Below are positions 46,225 through 53,224 of a stretch of DNA of 64,000 bases, one piece after another. Each line of letters begins with the position of its first letter. Position 1 is the stretch's first letter. Origin of the DNA: Bradyrhizobium sp. CB1717 (GTDB lineage: Bacteria > Pseudomonadota > Alphaproteobacteria > Rhizobiales > Xanthobacteraceae); contig NZ_CP121666.1 of the NCBI RefSeq assembly GCF_029714325.1, positions 6,231,001-6,295,000 of the forward strand. The letters are read 5' to 3'. The notes below the pieces were generated by a model. It was not told where the DNA came from. It did not search any database and saw only the letters and a program-made list of their open reading frames with translations. A program made the position numbers and the translations under genes.

Positions 46225-46243
46225 TGTTGTCGAGGATCGACCG

Positions 46244-47818
46244 ATGACGCACGTCACTCTGCGAAGCGAGTTCGAGAACCTGATCGATCCCTATGCGCCG
46301 GTCGCGCAGATCGGCACCGGTTTCGACTTCACGGAAGGGCCGATCTGGCATCCGGTCGATCATTACCTGCTGTTCTCGGACATGCCCGGCGACGTGCGCC
46401 GACGCTGGGATGCGCGGCGCGGCGTCGTCGAGGTCAAGCGCCCGTCGAACAAATGCAACGGCATGACCTATGACGCCGAGCTCAACCTGATCGTCTGCGA
46501 GCACGCGACCTCATCGCTCGTCCGCGAGCGTCCGGACGGACGGCGCGAGGTGCTCGCCTCGCATTTTAGCGGCCAGGAGCTCAACAGCCCGAACGATGTC
46601 TGCGTGCACTCATCGGGTGCGATCTATTTCTCGGACCCATGGTATGGACGGATGCCGGTCTATGGCGTCGAGCGGCCGCGCCAGCTCGGCTTTCAGGGCG
46701 TCTATCGCGTCATGCCCGGCGGCGAGCCGAAGCTCGTGGTCGAGCGAAACCTGTTCGACCAGCCGAACGGTCTGTGCTTCTCGCCCGACGAAAAGCTGCT
46801 CTATGTCAACGACACCGTGCAGGCGCTGATCCGCGTTTTCGATGTCAATGCCGACGGCACGCTCTCGAACGCGCGCGTGTTTGCGAGCGGCATCAGGTCC
46901 GAGCTCGAGTCCGGCCTGCCCGACGGCATGAAATGCGATCAGCACGGCAATGTCTGGGTCACCGCGCCCGGCGGCGTCTGGGTCTATTCGCCGCGCGGCG
47001 AGCTGCTCGGCAAGGTCCGCGTGCCGGAGCTGGTCGCCAACCTCGCCTGGGGCGGTCCGGATTTCCGCACGCTCTATCTCACCTCGACCCATTCGGTGTA
47101 CGCAATTCAGACCAAGGTCGGTCCGCGTCACGAGCCCTATATGAGCGGCCGACGCGCCGGCGGCGGCGCAGACCCGAGCTCGTCACCGGCCTCGCCTGTT
47201 CTCACCGAGGGCGAGATGCAGCTCGATCCGCAGCGCTGCGCCATGATCATCCAGGATCTCCAGAACGACGTCATCATGGACGGCGGCGCCTTCGCCGAGT
47301 CGGGTGCGCCGGGTCATGCAAAGCAACAGCATGTCGTCGAGAATGTCCGGCGGCTGGCGGATGTCGCGCGCGCGCGGGGCGTCGCCATCATCCATGTCTG
47401 GTTCGTCGTCGAACCGGGCGCACCCGGCGTTACACTCAACGCCCCTTTGTTCGAAGGCCTCGTCGACAGCAAGGCGATGGTACGCGGAAGCTGGGGCGCA
47501 GCGCCCGTTTCCGGCCTGGAGCCGCGGCCCGGCGATTTCGTCGTCGAGAAGATGCGGATGAGTGCCTGGGAAGGCACGCGGCTGGAGACGATCCTGAAAG
47601 CCACCGGCCGCGACATGATCATCAATACCGGCGCCTGGACCAACATGTCGGTCGAGCACACGGCGCGGACCGGTGCCGACAAGGGCTATTTCATGATCGT
47701 GCCCGAGGACTGCTGCTCGACCATGAATGCCGACTGGCACAACGCCTCGATCAATTTTGCCATGCAGAACGTCGCGGTCGTGACCAGGGCCGATACCGTG
47801 ATCAGAGCGCTGGGATGA
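46244..47818 (+). CDS. fusion of SMP-30/gluconolactonase and isochorismatase-like domains
   Basis: 524 residues from the ATG at 46244. Residues 1-300 form a six-bladed SMP-30/gluconolaconase propeller (FDFTEGPIWHPVDHYLLFSD with the metal-binding Glu31; QELNSPNDVCVH; LFDQPNGLCFSPDEKLLYVN; SGLPDGMKCDQHGNVWVT). A Gly/Ser/Pro linker (304-322) joins an isochorismatase-like cysteine hydrolase (325-524): IIQDLQND with Asp338, EKMRMSAW with Lys436, and TGAWTNMSVEHTA where family members have cysteine but this protein has Ser469. The domains would hydrolyse a lactone and an amide or vinyl ether, if active. The serine makes the second activity doubtful or altered. Confidence 0.88.
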   Translation: MTHVTLRSEFENLIDPYAPVAQIGTGFDFTEGPIWHPVDHYLLFSDMPGDVRRRWDARRGVVEVKRPSNKCNGMTYDAELNLIVCEHATSSLVRERPDGRREVLASHFSGQELNSPNDVCVHSSGAIYFSDPWYGRMPVYGVERPRQLGFQGVYRVMPGGEPKLVVERNLFDQPNGLCFSPDEKLLYVNDTVQALIRVFDVNADGTLSNARVFASGIRSELESGLPDGMKCDQHGNVWVTAPGGVWVYSPRGELLGKVRVPELVANLAWGGPDFRTLYLTSTHSVYAIQTKVGPRHEPYMSGRRAGGGADPSSSPASPVLTEGEMQLDPQRCAMIIQDLQNDVIMDGGAFAESGAPGHAKQQHVVENVRRLADVARARGVAIIHVWFVVEPGAPGVTLNAPLFEGLVDSKAMVRGSWGAAPVSGLEPRPGDFVVEKMRMSAWEGTRLETILKATGRDMIINTGAWTNMSVEHTARTGADKGYFMIVPEDCCSTMNADWHNASINFAMQNVAVVTRADTVIRALG

Positions 47819-47821
47819 GCC

Positions 47822-48448
47822 GTGGCAAAGCTCCTGCATCTGTCCTGCTCGCCCCGCGCCGAGTCCGAGTCGAATGCCGGCGCACGCGTCTTTCTTGACG
47901 GCTTCCGCCTGGCCCGGCCGGATTGGGACGTCGATATCGTGGACATCTGGCGTGAGCGGATGCCGGAGTTCGCGGGCCCTATCGTCGATGCCAAATATGC
48001 ACGCATGAAGGCTGAGGCCTTCACCGATGCGCAACGCGACAGCTTTGCCGAGGCCGAGCGCATGGCGCTGCGCTTTTCGCTCGCCGATCGGGTGCTGATC
48101 TCGACCCCGATGTGGAACTTCGGCATCCCCTACAAGCTCAAGCAGTGGTTCGACGTCATCGTCCAGCCTGGGCTCACCTTCCGGTTCGATCCGGCGCAGG
48201 GGTATCTCCCGCTGCTGAAGGATCGACCGACGCTGGTGATCATCGCCAGCGGCAGCGACTTCGCCACCGGCATGAACCGCGGCCGCATCGACATGGCAAC
48301 GCCATACCTGCGGGAGATCCTGCGCTTCATCGGAATCGGCGATGTCCGTTTCGTGCTGATCGGTCCAACCACAGGACCGCAGCAGCCGATCGATTCTGCC
48401 CGTGAAAGGGCCTATCAGCGCCTTGCTGCAATGGCCCCGACCTTCTAG
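47822..48448 (+). CDS. FMN-dependent NADH-azoreductase / quinone reductase family
   Basis: 208 residues, GTG start three nucleotides after the previous stop. KLLHLSCSPRAESESNAGAR is the flavodoxin-like FMN phosphate loop, STPMWNFGIPYKLKQWFDVI is the AzoR motif near residue 98, and ASGSDFATGMNRGRIDM follows. Such enzymes reduce quinones or azo/nitro groups by two electrons at the expense of NAD(P)H and may keep quinone products of the pathway reduced. Last gene of the plus-strand cluster; 23 bp separate it from the convergent livF-like gene. Confidence 0.9.
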   Translation: MAKLLHLSCSPRAESESNAGARVFLDGFRLARPDWDVDIVDIWRERMPEFAGPIVDAKYARMKAEAFTDAQRDSFAEAERMALRFSLADRVLISTPMWNFGIPYKLKQWFDVIVQPGLTFRFDPAQGYLPLLKDRPTLVIIASGSDFATGMNRGRIDMATPYLREILRFIGIGDVRFVLIGPTTGPQQPIDSARERAYQRLAAMAPTF

Positions 48449-48471
48449 GCACTTCGGCGCCTCAGGAGCAA

Positions 48472-49209
48472 TTACGTGGCGCCACCAAGATAGAGCCGCT
48501 TGACGATATCGTTGCCTCTCAATTCGTCGACCGAAGCGGCCGCCACGACGATTTCACCATGTACAATGATATAGCCGCGGCTCGCGATCCGGATCGCCTG
48601 ATTGAAGTTCTGCTCCGCCATCAGCACCGTCAGACCGAGGTTCTGATTGAGCTCGCCGATCTTGGTGATGGTCTGCGATACCAGTAGCGGCGAGAGACCC
48701 ACCGAAGGTTCGTCGACCAGCAACAAGCGTGGTGACGACATCAGGGCGCGCCCGATCGCCAGCATCTGCTGTTGTCCGCCCGACATCGTGCCCGCGAGTT
48801 GCGCCTGCCGCTCCTTGAGGACGGGAAATGCTTCAAAAGCGATCGCAAGATTACGGTCGATACTGCGCCTGGCTGCCTTGCGGAACGCGCCGAGCATCAG
48901 GTTCTCGAGCACGGTCAGCCGGGGAAACAAACGACGCCCCTCCGGAACCATCGCTACGCCGAGCTCGACAATGTCTTCGGTCGAAAGACGGGACAGATCG
49001 TGCGCCGCTCCATCGATTGTAAGCGATATGGCGCCACGTTGCGGCCTCACCAGGCCTGCGATGCACTTCATCAGCGTGCTCTTGCCGTTGCCGTTGGTGC
49101 CGAGCAAGGCAACGGTTTCGCCGGCCTCGACACGGAGCGAAACGCCGCGCAACGCCTTCACGGCGCCGTAACCTGCATCAAGATCATTGATGGCAAGGCT
49201 AAGTGCCAA
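48472..49209 (-). CDS. Liv-type ABC ATPase, LivF-like
   Basis: 245 residues. I start it at a TTG (49209): GGAGG lies 6 nt upstream and the frame then reads straight into INDLDAGYGAVKALRGVSLR; the open frame extends further but has no site. It overlaps the LivG-like gene by 11 nt. Walker A LGTNGNGKSTLMKC, signature MSGGQQQMLAIGRAL, Walker B LLLVDEPSVGLSP, and VLMAEQNFNQA as the switch. Last gene of the minus-strand importer operon. Confidence 0.9.
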   Translation of the reverse strand: MALSLAINDLDAGYGAVKALRGVSLRVEAGETVALLGTNGNGKSTLMKCIAGLVRPQRGAISLTIDGAAHDLSRLSTEDIVELGVAMVPEGRRLFPRLTVLENLMLGAFRKAARRSIDRNLAIAFEAFPVLKERQAQLAGTMSGGQQQMLAIGRALMSSPRLLLVDEPSVGLSPLLVSQTITKIGELNQNLGLTVLMAEQNFNQAIRIASRGYIIVHGEIVVAAASVDELRGNDIVKRLYLGGAT

Positions 49210-49939
49210 GGTAAGCCTCCTGCACGCGCTGGTCGGCCATGACTTCGGATGGCGAGCCGATCGCAATGATTCGGCCGGCGTCAAGACACATGACGCGTTC
49301 GGAGAAGCGCATCACGGCCTGCATGATATGCTCGATCATGATGATGGTGATGTCCCGGCTTGCAAGGCTGAGCAGCAGATCAAGCACTTCGTCGACTTCC
49401 GAGCTAGAAAGGCCCGCCATGGCCTCGTCCGAAATCAGGAGCTTCGGATGCGTCGCCATTGCGCGTGCGAGTTCCATCTTGCGCAATTCCACCTGACTAA
49501 GCTGCGTGGCCGAGACGTTGGCCTTCTGGCCGAGGCCCATTTGATCGAGGATCGACATCATGCTGTCTCGCCGCTGCGCCGCCGAGACGTGCTCGTGCGC
49601 AGCAAAATCGAGCGCGACCATGAGATTCTCGGCGACCGTCATGCTCCTGAACGGTCGCGGGATCTGGAAGCTGCGAGCGATGCCACGGCGCGTGCGCACG
49701 TGCGGCTGCAGCAGTGCGATGTCCTCGTCACGAAACAGGACCGTGCCGGGTTCGGTACGAAACGCGCCGGAAATGCAGTTGATCAGCGTGGTCTTGCCCG
49801 AGCCGTTCGGACCGATCAGGCCGAACCGCTCGCCGGACCGAATGTCGACGCTGACCTCGTGGAGCGCCGTGAATCCGCCGAAACGCTTGGTAAGCGACGA
49901 AATCCGCAGCAGGGGCGACTGGGTGCCGGAGAGCGTCAT
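49199..49939 (-). CDS. Liv-type ABC ATPase, LivG-like
   Basis: 246 residues. Walker A IGPNGSGKTTLINC, SFQIPRPFRSMTVAENLMV as Q-loop region, LSQVELRKMELARAMA in place of a canonical LSGGQ (LSxVExRKhE, common in LivG), Walker B KLLISDEAMAGLSS with the Pro of DEP replaced by Ala, and IIMIEHIMQ as switch histidine. The ATG lies inside the stop region of the LivM-like gene (4-nt overlap). It energises the second importer with the LivF-like ATPase. Confidence 0.92.
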   Translation of the reverse strand: MTLSGTQSPLLRISSLTKRFGGFTALHEVSVDIRSGERFGLIGPNGSGKTTLINCISGAFRTEPGTVLFRDEDIALLQPHVRTRRGIARSFQIPRPFRSMTVAENLMVALDFAAHEHVSAAQRRDSMMSILDQMGLGQKANVSATQLSQVELRKMELARAMATHPKLLISDEAMAGLSSSEVDEVLDLLLSLASRDITIIMIEHIMQAVMRFSERVMCLDAGRIIAIGSPSEVMADQRVQEAYLGT

Positions 49940-50895
49940 ACCTCACCCTCCTTGCGGTCGCCGCGCAGCTTGCGGATCAGGCCGATGATACCCTCCGGGG
50001 CGCCCACGACAAACAGCACCAGCATCAAACCCAGCACCAGCACGTTGACTTCCGAGGAGATCGTTACCGTCAGCAATTGCTGCGTCGTGCCGAGCAGGAT
50101 CGCCCCGATGATCGGCCCGGACCAATGCGCGGTTCCGCCGATCAGAGACATCGCGAGTGTCGTTACGGAGTAGTTGAGATTGAACGCCGACGCAGGGTCG
50201 GCATATTGCAAGTACATCGCCGCCGGCGCGCCGACGGCACACATCAGCGCTCCTGAGATCACACAGGCGAGTAGCTTCAATCGCAAGGTCGGCACGCCCG
50301 TGCATTCAGCCGCAAGTTCGTCGTCCCTCAGCGCCTGCAGGCCGCGGCCGATCCAAGAGTTCTGGATGTAGCGCGAGATCGCAACCGCCAGCACCACGAG
50401 GAGGGCCTGAACGAAGAACAGCATCTGCACATAGTTGTCGAATGGCGCCGTCACCGCCGGCCGTTGGATCTGGATGCCCGCAGCTCCACCGACGTATCGC
50501 CAGTTCGTTATTGTCGTCTCGATGATGATCGTCAGCGCAATCGTCGCGATCGAGAAAAAGATGCCTTGCATGCGAAGCGTCAAGAGACCGAGCGCAAAAC
50601 CCATGAGCGCACCGATCGCGGCGCCAGCCAGGATCTGCAGGGGAAGCGGCGCGCCAAAGGCCTTGACCAGGAAAACCGCGGCATAGACGCCAACGCCGAA
50701 GAACGCGCTGGTGCCGAAATTGACATATCCCGCATAACCGCCAAGGATGCTCCATGCCACGGCAAGCGCGATGAACTGCAGGATGACGTAGCCGGCGAAG
50801 AACGGATACTGGTTGCCGACGACCTGTGTCATCACAAAGACGGCGACGAGAAAGACGGTCGCCCCGGTCCAGAAAGCAATGCTGTTGCGTGTCAT
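49936..50895 (-). CDS. Liv-type ABC permease, LivM-like
   Basis: 319 residues from the ATG at 50895, overlapping the LivH stop; the upstream open frame is a shadow of LivH. Eight or nine hydrophobic segments, LivM signature GGYAGYVNFGTSAFFGVGVY near residue 53, cytoplasmic RDDELAAECTGVPTLRLKLL and IGGTAHWSGPIIGAILLGTT near the end. Translocation subunit paired with the LivH-like protein. Ends with an Arg/Lys-rich tail. Confidence 0.92.
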   Translation of the reverse strand: MTRNSIAFWTGATVFLVAVFVMTQVVGNQYPFFAGYVILQFIALAVAWSILGGYAGYVNFGTSAFFGVGVYAAVFLVKAFGAPLPLQILAGAAIGALMGFALGLLTLRMQGIFFSIATIALTIIIETTITNWRYVGGAAGIQIQRPAVTAPFDNYVQMLFFVQALLVVLAVAISRYIQNSWIGRGLQALRDDELAAECTGVPTLRLKLLACVISGALMCAVGAPAAMYLQYADPASAFNLNYSVTTLAMSLIGGTAHWSGPIIGAILLGTTQQLLTVTISSEVNVLVLGLMLVLFVVGAPEGIIGLIRKLRGDRKEGEV

Positions 50896-51773
50896 GATCG
50901 CCTGCCAAACAGGCCCTGCGGCCGTACGGCGAGAACGCCGAGCAACATCGCAAAGGAAATCGCCGGCGCCCAAGAGGCGCCGAACATGGTGAGCACAATC
51001 GTCTCGGCGACACCGAGAATGATGGCGGCGACGAGCGTGCCGCCCATGCTGCCGAGCCCCGCCATCACAACGACACAGAATGTGCGCCCGATATAGGCAC
51101 GGTCGAGCGTCGGGTCGACAGGGGCGACGATGATGAGAAGGGCGCCGGCGATCCCGAGCACAGCGGTGGCGATGCCGAATGCCCACTGCTTGATCCTGAT
51201 CGGGTTGGCGCCCATCAACCGTAACGCCTCCTGGTCCTGCGCGACCGCGCGAATGGCGCGTCCCATGAAGGTCCGCGACAAATGCAGCGTGAGCAGGACG
51301 GTCAATGCGGTTGCGACGGCAAAGGCGACCAGGAGCCGGTACGGAATGCGGATATCACCGAGCCGCCAGGCCCTGCCGACATAATCGGCGGTGACGGAGC
51401 GTTGATCGACACCGAATTGCAGGATGATCAACACTTCAATGATGAAGGCGACGCCGAAGAAGAAGGCGATGCCGCGCACGGCGGCGTCGCTGCCTCGCTT
51501 CTCGAACGTTTCATAATACAAGCGATAGGCCAAGAGCCCGAGCAGAAAGAATACCGGCGTGATCAGGAGCCCTGCGACCAGGGGATCAACGGCGTAATGC
51601 TCGTTAAGGAAATACACCGCGTACGACGCCAGAACCAGAAACGCCGGATGCGCCACATGGGGAACGTCGAGCAGGCCAAACGACACGGACAATCCGAGGC
51701 TGACCGCGCCGTAAAAGCAGCCGAGCAGCACCCCGATCACCACCGCATCGAGCAGGAGATCAAATGAAAACAA
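50892..51773 (-). CDS. Liv-type ABC permease, LivH-like
   Basis: 293 residues. LivH features: VVIGVLLGCFYGAVSLGLSV, SFGLLDVPHVAHPAFLVLAS (the NhAHG-type segment, here PHVAHPAF), RAVAQDQEALRLMGANPIRI as the cytoplasmic loop, and GLGSMGGTLVAAIILGVAET. Normal length. Preceded by 99 bp without a gene and then the binding-protein gene, same strand, so still one likely operon. Confidence 0.92.
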   Translation of the reverse strand: MFSFDLLLDAVVIGVLLGCFYGAVSLGLSVSFGLLDVPHVAHPAFLVLASYAVYFLNEHYAVDPLVAGLLITPVFFLLGLLAYRLYYETFEKRGSDAAVRGIAFFFGVAFIIEVLIILQFGVDQRSVTADYVGRAWRLGDIRIPYRLLVAFAVATALTVLLTLHLSRTFMGRAIRAVAQDQEALRLMGANPIRIKQWAFGIATAVLGIAGALLIIVAPVDPTLDRAYIGRTFCVVVMAGLGSMGGTLVAAIILGVAETIVLTMFGASWAPAISFAMLLGVLAVRPQGLFGRRS

Positions 51774-51872
51774 TTGAGGTCCCCCTTGATCCGCCTTGGC
51801 CCGCTTGCCCGATCAACTCGTGCCGGGGTATCCGATCCCCGCCCGGGACGATCTTTCCCTCGCCGCCTCGGC

Positions 51873-53156
51873 TTATTTCCGCGCGGCCTCAAACGGAGCG
51901 ATCAACTCGCCGGATTTCAGGTTCTCCGGGAACAGGATCACCTGCTTGCCCGAGCTACGGAACTGCTCCATGTTCTTGTCAACGACGCCGCGGAACTGGG
52001 CCTGCAGCACCGCGGTTTCCTTGCGTTCGCCATCAGGCGAAAACGCGATCGGACCGACGATGGTCTTGTGCGTGTTTTCGCGCAGATATTTTGCAAGTGC
52101 CTTCTGCTCCAGCGATCCCACCGCGTTGATGGCCTGCGCGATGAGCTGGCCGCTGGCGTAGCCGAACGGCGCCAGATAATAGCCGAGCGGATCGATCTTG
52201 GCTTCGACGGCGCGTTTCGTGTACTTGTCGAAGAACTCCTTGGTCCCCTCGAAATACATGCTCTTTTCGGGCAGCCATGTGTTGTAGTTGACGACGCCGT
52301 TGAGCAGTGAGCCCATATTCTCCATCACGGCGCCGAACTGCAGGCCGACCATGCCGCCGCCGAAAACCTTGACGTTGTCGCCGATCCCAATCTCGTTCAC
52401 GGCACGCAGAATGCCCGCCGAGTCCGGCGGATAAGACGCGATATAGACGATGTCGGGCTTGGCCGCCTTGAGCGCGCGGATGATGCTGGAGAACTCCACC
52501 GTGTTCGGCGGATAGGCCTGGTCGAATACCATCGGCAGGTTGCGCTTCGCTGCGACTTCACGCGCGGTCTTCGCCAGATTCTGCGCGAATTCCTGGTCGG
52601 CGGCCAGCAACGCCATGGATTTGCCGCCGGCCCTCTGACCGATATCGAGGAACGAGGTCGCCCAGCTGTCAGCCGGTCCCCACGGCGCATTGTTGAACCA
52701 CATGTCATGGCCGACTTTGCTGTTGACCTGGAAGGAGAAGTTACCCATCAGCAGAAGCCCACGCTGCTTGACCATCGGCATGATCGGCGCCGTCGGCACG
52801 GTCGCATAGGGCGCGAACAGGAGGTCGACCTTGTCGACATCGATCAGCTTCGAATAGATCGCCGGCGTCTCCGACGCGCTCGATTTGTCGTCGTAGACGA
52901 CGAGTTCGATCTTGCGGCCTCCGAGCAGCCCGCCCTTGGCATTGACGTCGTCGCGCCAGATCTCGATGCCGAGCAGCGAGGCCTTGCCGCCGCCTGCGAG
53001 ACCGCCGGTTTGCGGCATGCTCATGCCGATCCTGATCGGCGTCTGCTGCGCCCGCACCAACTTGGCGCCGAGCGGCGTGGCGGCAAGCGCCGCGCCGGCG
53101 GTCGCCAGCAGGCGGCGGCGGGAAATCGATCCTGGCTTGGAGACCTTCTTCGACAT
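51873..53156 (-). CDS. Liv-type ABC substrate-binding protein with Tat-type signal
   Basis: 427 residues. The N-terminus ISRRRLLATAGAALAATPLG has a twin-arginine motif and a hydrophobic stretch ending GAKLVRAQ, so export by the Tat pathway is likely. The body is LivJ-like (IRIGMSMPQTGGLAGGGKAS, KIELVVYDDKSSASETPAIY, IVYIASYPPDSAGILRAVNE). Family members with this N-terminus bind aromatic or amide compounds. It lies between the molybdenum hydroxylase genes and the permeases, 68 bp after the large subunit, consistent with dedicated uptake of that enzyme's substrate. Confidence 0.9.
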   Translation of the reverse strand: MSKKVSKPGSISRRRLLATAGAALAATPLGAKLVRAQQTPIRIGMSMPQTGGLAGGGKASLLGIEIWRDDVNAKGGLLGGRKIELVVYDDKSSASETPAIYSKLIDVDKVDLLFAPYATVPTAPIMPMVKQRGLLLMGNFSFQVNSKVGHDMWFNNAPWGPADSWATSFLDIGQRAGGKSMALLAADQEFAQNLAKTAREVAAKRNLPMVFDQAYPPNTVEFSSIIRALKAAKPDIVYIASYPPDSAGILRAVNEIGIGDNVKVFGGGMVGLQFGAVMENMGSLLNGVVNYNTWLPEKSMYFEGTKEFFDKYTKRAVEAKIDPLGYYLAPFGYASGQLIAQAINAVGSLEQKALAKYLRENTHKTIVGPIAFSPDGERKETAVLQAQFRGVVDKNMEQFRSSGKQVILFPENLKSGELIAPFEAARK

Positions 53157-53224
53157 TGGCAGTTCTCTCCCCTGGGTCGTTGTTGCTTGGTGTAATTGTA
53201 CTGGTGTTGTGGCGGCGTCCCTCG

